This document shows, piece after piece, positions 22,710 to 35,710 of a DNA stretch of 64,000 nt. How positions within the stretch are numbered: the stretch's first letter is position 1; each line of letters opens with the position of its first letter. Position numbers and translations under genes: made by a program. Under the pieces are notes generated by a model. It saw only the letters and a program-made list of their open reading frames with translations. It was not told the origin of the DNA and did no database searches. The DNA is from Cyathus striatus (lineage: Eukaryota; Basidiomycota; Agaricomycetes; Agaricales; Nidulariaceae), in NCBI GenBank assembly GCA_025738555.1, contig JAOVFP010000016.1, positions 558,001-622,000 of the forward strand. Direction: 5' to 3'.

Positions 22710-25008
22710 GAACATCTGGAAGATATTAAGCAATTTGATTATATTTTATATCTTCATTGGGTTATTTCCTGCAGTTTCAGCAATGCAAGATCCATTTCCA
22801 TCAGTGAAATTTTCTATATTTGCACAATTTATTGAAGACAACTTCAGTTCAGAAATTAACTTGAATACAGTTATATTACTGCTATTAACATTAACTAACA
22901 ATACTGATTTATTAAACTTACATGCAAGACAACAAAATCCATCACTACAAGATGAACATGCACAAGTTCATACTAGTTGGATGAATGCATTAAGTAGAGC
23001 ACTTTATGAAAAATTAAATGAAGATATTTACAAGTTGTTCACTTCAAATGAAAATACTGAAGTAGATGAAGAATCATTTATTACAGAAGTTGGATTGAAG
23101 ATGAATGCATTTTCAAAGATATTGAAATTAGATCCATATGATGAGCATGGAAGATTTACTGAGTGGCTTAAACCAATATCTCACTCTGTCATTGAGCCAA
23201 TCTTTTTAATTTGCCCTGCACGTGCAGAATGTAATAATCGCAATTGTTATAGAAGGTCATTAAGTCAGAAGTCTTGGTCTCGTGATATTCCACATGTTTC
23301 ATTGATCAAAGACAGTAAACAATATCTGAATTCTCATGTTCTTAGTGGCAAATGTAGTTGTTCCAAAGCAATTTATTATGCAGACCATAAAAGTGTAATT
23401 AATCCATTTAATTCTGCACAGCGGGACAGAATATACTTAAATCTGGCAAAGTACCTTAAAGTGGGAAAACAAGTTTGGGTTGATCGTACATTTTCATCTG
23501 CTGTTGTAAATGCAATATACAGCTTTCATGCATCTGCATCTGCATTTTCAGAATTTTGGAATACAACATTTATTATAAATGAGGGAGAATCCAAGGCAAT
23601 TTCACACCGGCAAGCTTGGCAAGCATTTGTACAGGAATCTATTCGACAAGTTGCCTTGAGTTCTAATACTGTTTTGAAAATAGCTGATGGAACAAAAATT
23701 GATGATGTAACTAGACATGCCTTTACACATTTGGGAGAAGAAGGTATTGTACGAAGTGCAGAAAATCACCACTGCAGTGAATGTACACAGAGATACAAAG
23801 CTAATGCCGATATAATTACACCTGATGATCCAGCTGCAGTAGCACAAGTAGATGAAAACCAAAATATACCTGCATTAACAGGTAGGGATGCAGATAGAGC
23901 AGCTAGAGATGCTGCTGAAGCAAGATATAATGCTCAAAATGCAATGAATATTGATCCAAGTCCAAATGAGAACTTAAATGAGAATTCAGCACTTGTAAAT
24001 ATGGTTGTTGTAGATGGCATTGTTATGGGACCTGCTCATTGTGCCATAGAGAACTGTACTCAAGATCTGGTCAATGCAAGACAAGGTGTTTTCTGTGCTA
24101 TGCATGAAGTACTACACAAAAATTTATGCAGAGTAAATGGCTGCAATAAAAATCTAGTTCAAAATACAAAGGCATGTGAAGAGCACCAGCAAAAGTGGCG
24201 ATCACATTTCACAAGATTTGGCAGACAGTCATTACTTGGTGTCCAAAGAATATTACGGCGTACCCAGGAAGAACAACTCCCATGGTTACCTCAGATCAAT
24301 AGACAAGTTCAAGCACATGATATTATGAGCTCCAAGGAGGAAAAGAAAAAAAGGACTACTTTTCTCCATCACGATTTTATTGCATTGAAACAATCTGTGC
24401 ACCATGTGGTGTAGTCCTTGCTTGGGCAAAGTTTGATAAGTCTGAGTCTATAGATCAAATATTTGAATTTTTAGAAAAAGTATTTCCAACAGAGGATGTC
24501 CGGCCAAGTTATGTATGCATAGATAAAGCCTGTGTTCTTCTCAAAAGTGCAGCTACAAATGGGAAATGGATAGAGTGGAAAAATACAACACGATTTGTTG
24601 TTGACTCTTATCATTATATTAATCATAGGGTGACTGATTATATATGTCGTAAATGGTGTAACCCAGCACCATTAAATGGATCTGCTCCAAATTTAGTTGT
24701 GGTTGAACATGATGTGAATGGTGTTCCACATTACAAACGTGCATTTAATACACAAGTTAGTTTTATATTCTTATAATTGTATAACTATTGCTAATTAGTA
24801 ACATAAGGCATGTGAGCAATTAAATGCATGGATAGGTGGCTTCCAAACAATGTTGAACAGAATGACATTATCTAATTTTAACTGGACCATGCACACACTA
24901 TTGTTTTTACACACACAAAGGGTTATAAAGAGGCAACAAATGAAAGATCAAGTGGTAGAAGAAGATGACAATGAGGAAATAGGAATTGATATAGAGAGGG
25001 ATGACTAA
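22710..25008 (+). pseudogene. KDZ transposase region of element B (CxC5, CxC6, KDZ)
   Basis: After acceptor AACAG (22709) the frame begins NIWKILSNLIIFYIFIGLF, a strongly hydrophobic segment that ends like a signal peptide (AVSA). LLNLHARQQ, the CxC5-like cluster (GKCSCSKAIYYADH), the CxC6-like cluster (HCAIENC ... FCAMH ... CRVNGC ... ACEEH) and the KDZ core follow. The core has CIDKAC, VVDSYHY and ACEQL carrying the likely D, D and E. A 52-bp intron (24756-24807) precedes ACEQL. The frame shifts at an A7 run near 24340-24350, which could be a real mutation or an assembly error. The last codon is before the TAA at 25006. Confidence 0.8.
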
Positions 25009-25129
25009 TACACCAAGTGCTGCTAAGTAGTATAGGTTAGTACAATATTTGTTGTTCATTTTCAATATATGTATATGATGCTAGTTGTATCATTAAAATT
25101 CATGTATAAGATAGACAACTCCATGTAAA

Positions 25130-25595
25130 TTTTATGTGGACTCTATATAAGGCTTATACATATCAGACATCATGAACTGTTCATAAAGTTCACTAGACTC
25201 CATGTGTACTCCATGTGTACTCCATGTATAGTCCATGTATAGTCCATGTATACCTCCATGTATAGTCCATGTGTACTCCATGTGGAGTATACATAAACCT
25301 CTACAATGTTCTTCACATATGAATGAGGAGTGTATGTGGACTTTTATTACTACATGTGGACTCCATGTGGGTGCAATGTGGAGTAAATATGAATTTTAAT
25401 CTATGTGTAAAGTTCATATATACTCCATGTGGACTCCATGTGGAACTATGTAGACTCCACAAGGAGTTTACATGGAATTTATGGACTCAATGTGGACTTT
25501 ACATGGACTCCACATGGACTCCATATAGAATTTATGGAGGCTACATGGAGGCTACGTGGAGTCCACGTATACCTGTGGGGGAGCGTAAATTACTG
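25130..25595. repeat. Right terminal and subterminal repeats of B
   Basis: About 25 words of the CTCCATGTGGACTCC / CTCCATGTATAGTCC type ending in GTGGGGGAGCGTAAATTACTG. Confidence 0.8.
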
Positions 25596-25818
25596 CATTC
25601 GATGTATGGTTTATTATCAATGTAATATATGTGTACAGACCACTAGTTTACTGAGTGCTGGGTTTTGAATTAGTCCTCCTATCTGACCTAATTGATTCTT
25701 CTATGCATAACCAGAAGATATAAAATGTCATCTTTATGTGCAGCCAGAGGAGAACCCAATTAGAAGCAAGAGCATTTTTGTCTGTGGAATTGGTTTGTGT
25801 AACCTCCGCCTCCCTTGG

Positions 25819-27285
25819 GGCCTACAGGAAATCCAGTTGAGTGTCACTCAAATGTCACTCAAATGTTACTTGAATGTCACTTGAATTTCACTTGAATTTT
25901 GTTTACTTAATTATCTTGCTTATTTTCAGTGGTCTAATTACATGATTTATGTACTTGTTTTCTACTCCAGTTGTTAAATAGCTATCTTACTATTATGTAC
26001 TTAATGAACAATACATTAAACTGAAATAACTAAGTAAAATGTGCAAGAAATGAGTTAGTAATGGTATAATATTTTTATCACTGTTGCATATGTCACTCAA
26101 ATGTGTCACTCAAATTTCTGGACTGTCACTCAAATTTGCTTGTTTAACTCACTCAATTATAAATTTAATTGTACTTCTTATGTACTTCGCTCTTGTCTGC
26201 CCTCCCGCTCAAACTTTCCTGTGCCTCTGCTTATCAGCTATGTCCATTAATGTCCCGCTCATTATTTCACATGCCTCCGCTTAACTATTATATTACTTAA
26301 TTGATGTCAACCTCACTGCTCATTGTTTCCCATGCCTCCACTTATTGTTTGTGATGGATGTCAACCTTCCCACTCATTGTTTCCCATGCCTCTGCTTATC
26401 CATGCACTGCATGACAACCTTTCCGCTCATCATTTCCTATGCCTCTGCTTATTATATTCAGTTCCCACTCACCACTGCCCACCCTTCTTCTCAAAATTCC
26501 CATGGTATTTCCTTCATTAAATACTTGTTCTCAACATTTCCCATGCATTTTAGCGTTGCATGCTGTCACTTATGATTTCCCCATGCTTCATCATTTCATC
26601 AATTCATTGTTCCCGCCACCTGCTTTCATTCTCCCATGCACATATTATTTATTTATTGGACTTTCCCTTAAGTTTACAGTCATTTAACAGTACCTATGCT
26701 TCATAAATTATAGTTGTAAGATTTATTGTACAAAAGTTTAAATTATTCTGCAGTTTAAATTTGGATTGTTTCGCATTTTCATATAATTACCCATATATAT
26801 AGTACCTAAGGTACAGCCTACTGTATAAAGAAGAATATATAAAAGATGATACAAAAAGATTCAGGAGAAAATAGTATATATTGAGTGATAAAATGCGAAA
26901 TTACTTGCTCACTGTTGAGCATGATGATGAGGAAGGGTGCCCATCAACACATTACCCATCAATATGTGTGGTGGCCTTGAGGAAGTGAGTTTGATGGCAT
27001 TGATGGATGTCAAGGACAGAAATAACAATTGCAAACATGGACAAAGGCAGGGGGATGCATGGGAAATTTTGAACAAGGCGAGAACATTGAAGAAAATGGT
27101 GGGCAGGGGGGCAGGACAGAGGGGAGTACAAGAATGAATAAAAATGCATAATTACATACTCAATTTTTGTTACTTGAATCTCAGATTGTCACTCAATTGC
27201 AACTGGAATGCTACTCAATTGCAACTCAAATGTCACTCAATTTCACTCAAATGAAATCAGCCTCAACTGGAATTCTTGTAAGCCC
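25819..27285. mobile_element. Non-autonomous element, 1.47 kb
   Basis: The left end GGCCTACAGGAAATCCAGTT is matched by the inverse of the right end (GGGCTTACAAGAATTCCAGT). Subterminal arrays are CACTCAAATGTCACTCAAAT (left) and the same with CAATTGCAACT words (right). A 10-bp direct repeat, CCTCCCTTGG, flanks it (25809-25818 and 27286-27295). No transposase is seen. The TTCAAGTGAC-like words differ by one base from the KDZ subterminal consensus, so it may depend on a KDZ-related transposase. Confidence 0.65.
26180..26600 (+). repeat. Degenerate 30-60 bp repeats inside the 1.47-kb element
   Basis: About eight copies of CCCGCTCATTRTTTCCCATGCCTCYGCTTA-like words, given here as a consensus. A partly complementary segment lies at 26930-27120 with TGCATGGGAAAT and GGTGGGCAGG words. 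Confidence 0.5.
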
Positions 27286-27559
27286 CCTCCCTTGGCCTAT
27301 CACTTATCTTCTGAGTGAAATTCTTTTCGAACTCCCTATGCTCAAGTTGATTCTCTCCCACTTCGAAGAAGTTGTCACTTTCAGTATTTTTCTCTTCCAT
27401 CTCATATATAGTATTCATTTCACCTCTAACTTTCTTCCATTTTATTGCCACTTGGCTGCAAGCAAGGCGAACCACCTGGAAAGTACCCTGTCTTGTTCCT
27501 AATGTGATTTTGCACTTGTCATCATGTACTGCAGAGCATTTCTACTAGGCATGTAAGAA

Positions 27560-28775
27560 TCACTAGATAATATGAAGATTCTACATACCATCAAACATGA
27601 TCTATGGATTCCTATATTCAGTCTTCAGCATTTGGCCAGTCTTCCTTTGGAAACATGTAGGGCCTATGGAATATTTTGAATGCCTCAAATACCCTTTGGT
27701 CTAGATGAGGGACTACCTCCAGTAAAAGATATTCTTCCATATTTTTGGAAGGATTAATTCGTTGCAGTAAATACTCAAGGGCAAAAAGTCTTCATGCCAG
27801 GTTTGAATGAGTTCTAAAATATCTGCTGTGGATTTAATACAAAATATACCTTTCAAACATGGTTGCCTTCCAACAGTCCATCATATTGTTTGGAAAGTCT
27901 GGAAATCTTCTAGCCTTTATAATGGCTATCAGGTAGAGTAAATAATCAGTAGCTTCAAAAATATCAGGAGGTAAAAAACCATCAATGACTGGATATATGC
28001 AACGAGCAATGTGCTGTAGCATTTCTTTAACTTCCAGTGAGATATTCTACATACAAGTCTGAATCAGTACCAAGGAGTAATAAAATAATGATAACTTACA
28101 GATGTTCTTTCTAGAGAAAAATGAATCCTGAGCACAGCTGGTAGTTGATCTTCAAAATCATCAGCTGAAAATATTGCATGTGCATGTTTGGAGATACTGC
28201 ATTCAAGCTCATGAGCTAGTGATTTGTTGAACATACTCTGCTCAAGATGATAAAATAAAAAGTGTCTCACATATTGGAGTGCTAGCAAGAAATGCCATGA
28301 GATTGTGTCCTTGGGTTGGTGAGAATATTGAATCAACACATTGCAGTAATGGTCAAGAGCCACATGTGCTTCGTATTCTGCAATAAAAAATTCCCTTGAT
28401 CTGGACCTGTTTTTGAGAAAGTCAGTGAATGATGCATGGGAGAAATGCAATTTTGTAAGATCTGAATCTGGAATCATTATGATTGAGTGTAAATCCACAA
28501 GTGATAACCTCAGTGCATTATTTTCCATGCATAAGAAAGCAGCAAGTTGTGGAATCATATTCTCAAATGCTATGGGGTTGTCTTGGTGCTGATTCATGTA
28601 CAATAGTGTCTGAAATGTAGAAGTAATGGTGCACTGGTCCTTTATTTCAACCTGGCTGTCAGTAATATAAAACTGTGTAGTGCATCCAGGTCTGCATAGG
28701 CACCAGTGGCTTCATTTCTGATTGATTGCTGTTGGTAAGCTGCGGGGCTGCGAAATGTTTTGTCACTGAGATGGT
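27560..28775 (-). pseudogene. 5'-truncated NACHT/NLR-like pseudogene
   Basis: On the minus strand, 28775-28065 encodes a region similar to the C-terminal half of the gene at 31640-34232. Matching motifs are GAYADLDALHS versus SPYAELDKLYS, then LVDLHSIIMIPDS, HFSHASFTDFLK, EAHVALDHYC and RIHFSLERTSV. A second exon (28020-27840) matches the next exon (CIYPVIDGFL, AIIKARRFPDFP, CWKATM). The segment down to about 27560 is a decayed last part. The NACHT domain is missing, and a frameshift and stop occur near 28660. Truncation coincides with the AT-rich element at 28766-29631. Confidence 0.7.
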
Positions 28776-29631
28776 GATTGATTTCAAATATGGTAGGGTG
28801 AAATCAATTACTTACCATTTCAATAGATTGAGATCATTGCTTGTGAATATAAGTGAAATCAATGCTAATTAGTATGAAATCAATGAGAGATCAATCAATT
28901 AATTATATTAAGTAGAAATCAATCCCAGTTCAATCTGAAATCATTAGAGTGAAATCAATAACAATTAAAAAAGAAATCAATGAGAAATAAATGTGCAATC
29001 AATGAGAAATCAGTCAAAAATCAATGAATAACTCGAAATTGTTAGGTACCCAACTACAGGATATACTAAGTACTAGGGTGGTTAACTATATACATATACT
29101 TACTTTATCTACTAGACCATGGGTCCTTATCTAATAAGTAAACTTTACTCTATATTACACATACCTGGAGAGCGAAATCAATGTTGAAATCAATCATTTG
29201 TACTTAGTTTAAATTACATTTCAAAGTGAAATCATTGCTGAAATCAATCCTTTTGGACTTTGTAATATTATTGATACATGTTTGAAATCATTGGGGAGAT
29301 CAATGTAAATTCCAAGGGAAATAAATGTGAAATAAATGCGAAAATCAATGTGAAAATCAGTGTTATATAATATGGAAATCATTGCTAAAATCAATGCTAT
29401 ATCTAATGATATTATAATACTTGTTTTATATTTATTTTCATCATACATAAATGTACATATTATGTAAAAGTGTTATAATAGTAATAATACTGCAGCTTAG
29501 AAAACGTGGTCACGTGATTTTATCGTTCTACCATTTTTGAAACTAGTGCACCTCTGTTATTGATTTCCCATTGATTTCCCTGTGATATAACATTGATTTT
29601 CACATTTATTTCACTAATCAATTCAAACCTC
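28766..29631. mobile_element. AT-rich short element with GAAATCAATG repeats
   Basis: Ends are inverted (CTGAGATGGTGATTGATT left; CTGAGGTTTGAATTGATT as the inverse of the right end). Between them some 25 words of the GAAATCAATG/CATTGATTTC kind occur, in both orientations. No convincing target duplication was found. The architecture (inverted ends plus arrays of a private short word) parallels the KDZ-type elements here. Confidence 0.5.
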
Positions 29632-29659
29632 AGCAAGGAAACAAATTCACTTTCCAATG

Positions 29660-30235
29660 ATTCTATTGTCCTCCTGCTAGCACAAACAACCTTACTGTAG
29701 ATGAGGTAATTGAGGCTTTAATCATTAATGGTGTACCAGTTTTGTGGATAAATCATGCATATCCTTATAGCCTTAACTTTATCAATCATCACTATGGTTG
29801 TTCTCTGTTACCATCTGAAGTTTATGAGAAACTAGATGATCAGTGCTTGGCTTGTCTTGCTTGTTTTGATGAACCAGATGCTATCCTATCATGGTCAGGG
29901 TGGTGGTACCCCAATCAAGACAATCTCTTCATCAAATTCATACACTATCCTGTGTTAATGTACAACTTGGCAAATCTCCTACTGTTCAGGAGTATTGAAC
30001 TCTTTATGGGGCATATTCTAATTATACTCATCTTCATTCCCACTCTGCCTTGATTCCTGTCCCCACACCAGCCCTGTCCATTGCCAGACCATCTCATCTA
30101 TCCCACAATGGGTCTAATGACCCATCCATTACTGATGAGTCTAACAACTCAGCTACTGTAATAGCTATGGATACATCAGATGGTCCCCAACAGACAGACA
30201 AGATAGATCTTCCATCTAACTCCACTTTTTAATAG
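29660..30235 (+). pseudogene. Unrecognised ORF remnant
   Basis: An open frame (about 29664-30053) reads LTVDEVIEALIINGVPVLWI, NHAYPYSLNFINHHYGCSLL, then WSGWWYPNQDNLFIKFIHYP. A second frame continues (about 30015-30232) with HSALIPVPTPALSIARPSH and ends DLPSNSTF. The offset suggests a frameshift or small intron. It has no recognised domain and no clear start codon. Confidence 0.3.
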
Positions 30236-30239
30236 CAAC

Positions 30240-31630
30240 AAGTATTTTGACACATTGGCATTATATTCAGATTTTGGACTTTTATTTGTGATCTCTCAGA
30301 AGATAATCTTCCTTGCCATCTTAATCTTTATCTTGTCATGCCAGACCCCTTCTTGGTGTCTCATGGGGGGGTATGTAGAGGTCATTTGGTTTAATGGGCA
30401 TTATTTGGCAAAGCTCTGTTTGGACATATTTACATCCATTTACTTTACTAGATATAAATACTGTATACTCTCATACTTGTACCTTAGTTCTTACTTTTGC
30501 ACCCATGTAGACAGAATAAACTGGTCTGAACTATGTCATGTGCTCATAAGACTCCATAGAGGATTCAATACCTCTACACTTACATAGTTTCATAGCTATT
30601 ACTCCGTAGTAACCCTCATTGCCCTTTTAACATATAAAAGCAAAATTTAAAGATGAAATATTTCCTGATGTAATAGAATAGCTGCCTCCTATGCATTTTG
30701 TCTTATTGTGACCCCCACAGCAACATAATACCTTGTAATATATTACTAACTATATTTATTGATATGCCTTAAAACTATTTAATGGCTAAATCTCTTTATT
30801 TGTCATATAATATTAGAACTCAATATTAGTAATACACATTATGAGTACAAGGATTGGGACAAGTCCTGAGTTGCCAATCAAAATGTTCTATTTTGAATAT
30901 ATTACTAAGGGAATGAGACATCTGAGAGCAGGGGTTGAGTCCTGCACTGCCAGCAGAAATATCTATTTGATATATACTAAAGGAATAATACAAGATGTGT
31001 AATATCTAATTACTAGAGTCCAAAAGACTATGTACATGTACCCAATACTTGATTAAACCTAAGGGAACACATTACACATGTTCTCATCATGTGATAAAAT
31101 GCGAGGCATTAAAACTGTTATCTACAAACCAGTTACTACGGTAATCGCAGCCCGGAGCAAGTCATGTAACTTCATACTTGTACTCCGAAATTATCCTGCT
31201 GTTTGATCTACCACATGGAATTCCACATGCATCATTGCTCCTGCATGGTCAATATGTTGGAAACAACATTATGTCGTCATATAGAGTAGTCTAAGGTAGT
31301 TCCTTTCCATATATAGATACTGTACAGTTTTATTTGTAAAAGATATATAGGGAGGACAGGAATGAGGAGGAAAAGCAAGCAACCCCAGGAGAAATCCTAG
31401 GTCTCTTCCACTCTAGGAGTGTAGTACATTGGAAATAGAACGAATCTGAACAGTATTTTGACCAAGTAATTTCATATTTGAGAGAATATTGAATCTATAG
31501 TTTACTACCTTTATACTAGTTTATACATTATCTGTGTTATCTCTCCCTTAAACTTACAGCCTGTGGTTTGCAATGATTATTTAAGTATTACAAAATATAT
31601 TAGTCTTATTTAAATACAAATCACAAATTT
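30240..31630. other. Intergenic AT-rich DNA, no gene seen
   Basis: No long ORF and no recognisable repeat array. One 110-codon ORF (30255-30587) is hydrophobic, with biased composition and no family signature. Confidence 0.4.
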
Positions 31631-31639
31631 GGTGCATCA

Positions 31640-34232
31640 TTATCTATAGTAGTACAGCAATACTATAGCTAAGCTGCAACTGATATATATAAGGGGAGCT
31701 GCAGAACAAAACTGAATAAACAGAAGAATTCTTCTTGTATTGCTCATCTTATTTTTCAAGGACTCACACTCCTGATAGATATGTGAACTTAAATAAAGAG
31801 GAGAGATGTTCCACATACCTTTACATATGCATGTATAGCATTTCGTGCTTGATTTACACCTTCCATCCATTCGGTAGCAGATAAATTCCCTGGGGAGTTA
31901 ATTATTCGGACTGTTCTTGAAATTATGTCTTCCAAGTCTGGTAACACTTCCTGTTCAACATATAAGCCAAATGAATCACATGGCTTGATTCTTTGGATTA
32001 AATATTCAAGTAGAAAGATCCTCCATGATTTTTCTGGATCATTTATATGTGTACCAAACCTGCAACATATTCAATATAAAATATAAAGATTAGAATTATA
32101 GAAGAACATAAACTTACTTTAGAATTTTGGGTGTCATGGTTGCCCACAGTTTGCAAAATATATGTTGACTTTTGTCACTACTCATATAAAGATTTCCTCC
32201 TCTTTCATTACTTTCAAGCATTGTTGCCTTCCAACAGTTAGCTGAAGTTCCATCTGGTATACAAAGAAGTTTTCTGGCTTTTACAATTGCAGTTATATAA
32301 ACCAAATATTTTGGATCTTTTGTATCAATTTCAATCATTAAAGATTTATCCACCACTGGATATATATAATCCCATATGCACTGCAGTGTTTCTAATACCT
32401 CAGGTGAGAAACTCTAGTAAACTGATTAGCATAAAGTATGTTGAACATTACAAATAATGACCTACAGATTGTCTTTCAAGCGTAAAATAAATTTCTAGTG
32501 CACCAATAAGAAAGGTAGATATGGACTTCCGCGAAAAATCCATATTTGTAAGTATTCGAATTTTGTGTCGGAATTCACGCAGTATTGATTCGTGGAATAC
32601 ACTCTTCACAAGATGTATAAGTGCCCAGCACTTAGCATACTCCACTGGAGTTTTATGTAAATCACTCCTTCTAAACTGTGAAGCTAGTTGCACTATGGCA
32701 ATGCAGTAATGTCCCAGAGCTGCGTGTGCTTCTTTCTCTTCAATATAATACTCCTGCGATCGATAAGAGTCCTTCAAAAAGTCACTGAAAGATGCATGTG
32801 TGAAGTGTATTTTATGGTCATTTGAGTCTGGAACAAACATTATGGAGTGCAGATCCACAACTATCAACTTGAATGTATCAATGTTTATACCTAAGAAATA
32901 TGAAAGTGTTGTAATTGTTGGTTCAATATATATTGGGTCAACAAAGGGAATTGGCTGATTTAAATACAGCAGTGCCTGAAATACAGGAATAATATGCTCA
33001 TAGTCCTGTATTTTATCTGTTGCTGCGAAAAGAATTTGACTATATAGTTTATCCAGCTCTGCATAAGGTGATTCTTTGGTTCCTTCATCGGAGTGCAAGT
33101 TAATGATAGTTTGGAGTCGTTGTCTTGGATCTCGACGAGCATTACTAATGTATTTTATAACAGTGGAAATGTAAATGAACTGTCCAGATGATTTTTGGAT
33201 TAGTATCATTAAATCTTCTTGAGATGGCCAGTTAGCATCATTGCATAGAGCTTGTTTGAGAGTATGTGTTCGCTTCAAAGAGGAAATTTCACTGTGAAGG
33301 TATGTTTCTATATCTTTATCTGGGTCATAATTATTATCAAGAACCAGTCCAGTCCAAATAGATTCACTGGTTAAACTAAATGCATTTCTAATTGCTAATT
33401 CTGGCCTACTTGCAATGAGAAATTTCAAATCAATTGATTCGTCTTGTAGAGTTTGGGCTATCATCTTTATAATCCTTGACTGAACTGTTGGTTCATTACA
33501 CTCATCTAAACCATCAATTATTACAAGGTGTGGATAGTTGTAATGACTGTGTCCAGCCCCAGGGATTGAATGAACTTCATGATGTGTTGTCATTTCTATA
33601 CCTCTGACATATTTAAGCGATTCAACGACAAGTTTCTGCATTTGAACTTCCATCGAGTATGTTAATAGTGTTGGGTCCTGTTTGATCTGGGCCCCGACGG
33701 CCTCTTTCGTGGTTGGTATAGTGATCAACATTTGGGAAGCAATTGTAGAAACGAGTTTATACCCATCATCTCTTCTGGCTGTTCTGGAAAAGAAAAAACT
33801 AGCCATTAGCTTCCTTTCCTTGTCGCATATCTCGGAAACAGTCTGAGCGATGGTGGTTTTCCCTGCTCCAGCAGGTCCACGTAACCACATAATATTTTCC
33901 TTGAGATCTTTTGAATCGACCCAGCTCAAAATATCATTTATAACTGCAACTCTTGTTTCAGGATGACACTTTGGAACATCACCGCGTTCCGCAGATCTGT
34001 GGCCTGCTGCAAGGCAAGCTGAGTTTCTGAGTTCTGCAATTTTACACTTGAGTATCATGACATATTATAGTACGAAAATACCCACTCTCAACGTATATAT
34101 CTGGCCCATCATGTTTAGGTTGTCAGTTGGAGATGATAATAAGATATTTCAACTTAACACACCCGTATCGCTCTGGCCGTCCGTCGCATATAAGTTTGTA
34201 ATAGAAAAGTTGTGTGCATTGTCAAATGTCAT
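31640..34232 (-). CDS. NACHT-domain NTPase (fungal NLR-like, STAND class)
   Basis: Proposed exons are 34232-34163, 34033-32466, 32413-32118, 32059-31819 and 31771-31640. All introns are GT-AG, and four have consensus donors; the total is 2307 nt, or 768 codons plus a stop. The start MTFDNAHNFSITNLYATDG was chosen because splicing from it is in frame. The fold begins near CHPETRVAVINDILSW. Walker A is GPAGAGKTT (about 33880), Walker B is LVIIDGLDEC (about 33515), and a sensor-like FLIASRPE follows. The rest is helical, with no visible WD40, ankyrin or TPR repeats. The last 30 residues are hydrophobic. Such proteins are thought to act in non-self recognition and programmed cell death. The first exon is the least certain part. 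Confidence 0.8.
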
Positions 34233-35340
34233 GATGAATGCAGAATGCAAGGATTGAGAGTGCGTAGAAAGAGCAAAGCCAATGAAGGGGAGGAATGGAT
34301 GAATCATGAGGTGTGTAGGTGTTATAATTGAAGTTACATGAGACAACAGTTGTCTACATGCATAATACACGCGTTCACGCCAAATTTGGAGGGACCTCAC
34401 ACAGGTAGACGCAGTTTTGCTGTTATATATCTGTTTAATATCCGGCGCGAAGGCTATTTACCTTCATGCAGCACTGGCATGCGTGTCTTGGCTCCCAGAT
34501 AGGGCAGAGATCGGTTCATTCATGTAGCTCGTGCACGTTCGTGCACCCGACACTGCTTATATCGGAGTGGTGGTACCACGCGAAATGCGTTAAGCATGTG
34601 AAGGGCACTAGGTTGAGTGCGCTATAATTAATTTTTGAATTCCCCTATTGAAAGCCTAACAACCACGCTCAATCCCATCAAACAGAATTGATTACAATCT
34701 TCCGTTGCGCCCATGTCAGATTGTAATCCTATATACCTATAGACCAAATATTAAATATGTCATTCCGTACCCATGTACTATCGTAACCAGTTTCTATACC
34801 ACGAAATAACAGCCTGCTATTGAATAATTCATTATTTACATTCATATTGTACAAATATTCATAAGTGGTCCTTAGACCTTAGGTTTGCGCATTGCTATTT
34901 ATTAGTAAAGCACAAGCGTGTAGGTACTACTTATTTCAAGCGTATAAGTGAAGTGGTGACGGACGGCAGATGTAAAAAAGACTAAGTTAGGTTGTTCTGT
35001 TTTGCTTCTTCTGTCACCCCGTGTCGTACACAATGCTGACAGTGTCATGAGGGAGTTTGGTGAGCTAAGCTGTGGCTAGGGGAGGGTACGAGCTGGATGC
35101 TATCTCATTGGTCACTTGAGCATATGCGAGAATCCATGGGTACGAGGATGAACAAAGTCTACTGAAGGAAGTAGAAGAGAAGGTGTGAGTGAGTATGAAA
35201 AATGTGTAGAACAATAAGGAAGAAGAAACATAGAAGGCTCTAACGGAACGTACTCACGAATCATACTCTAGCTGTCCTCAAGTCCCACCATCGCCATTAG
35301 TCTTCACACCCAGTCATGTCCCGTTTGCAAGCACATCTTT
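34233..35340. promoter_or_regulatory. Upstream region of the NACHT gene
   Basis: Non-coding DNA upstream of the NACHT gene. It holds a GTGCACG/CGTGCAC inverted word near 34535-34555 and a GC-richer patch at 34430-34600. No TATA box or factor site can be assigned with confidence. Nothing gene-like was seen to 35340. Confidence 0.3.
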
Positions 35341-35710
35341 GACTCCAAATATATTCTTCATGTGAATTGAAGCTTTGGAGAGTGAAGATTACAAGCGTTT
35401 ATGGCGAAGGCCCGAGAAGGGAATGTTGATGTTATTAACTCACCGCTCTTGCGGCGCCTTGCCAACCTAGCACGCTTGATGCCGTGTGGCGAGGTGTGTG
35501 GGCTTGGGGTGTTAAGCAAGCCGGTGATGTTGACTCTGCCACTACAGGTTTGGGGAGATATTACGTGGTTTGCTCGTTGGTTTAGTATAGGTACGTGGAG
35601 TAGAGCAGGAAGTGAAGCCCTGATGGGTGTGTTGAGTATGTTTAAAGTTTGTTCAGTTGATGCGTTGAACGCGTACATGCACGTGATTATTGTCCGTGAG
35701 ATTAATTGTT

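Larger units (their letters stand above)
18981..25595 (+). mobile_element. KDZ-type DNA transposon, element B
   Basis: Termini are GAGCACTTTACGGTCC (left) and, inverted, CAGTAATTTACGCTCC (right). The direct repeat CATTCGATG flanks it at 18972-18980 and 25596-25604; it is 9 bp, or 8 bp if the element starts one base earlier. Subterminal arrays are of the TCCATGTGGA/TCCACATGGA class, a different centre from element A. It carries one forward gene (20227-25008). Length is 6615 bp. The gene has one in-frame TGA at the same place as in A and a frameshift at an A7 run. Confidence 0.85.

Noticed and set aside
9024..25595. TET/JBP dioxygenase cargo, which is known to travel with some basidiomycete KDZ elements
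   Set aside because: I looked for a second gene in A and B and found only the acidic/Lys-rich region that splices into the transposase; no dioxygenase-like motif was seen.
28766..29631. Target duplication for the AT-rich element
   Set aside because: Flanking 8-mers (TTTTGTCA and CAAGGAAA) do not match, so only inverted ends are reported.
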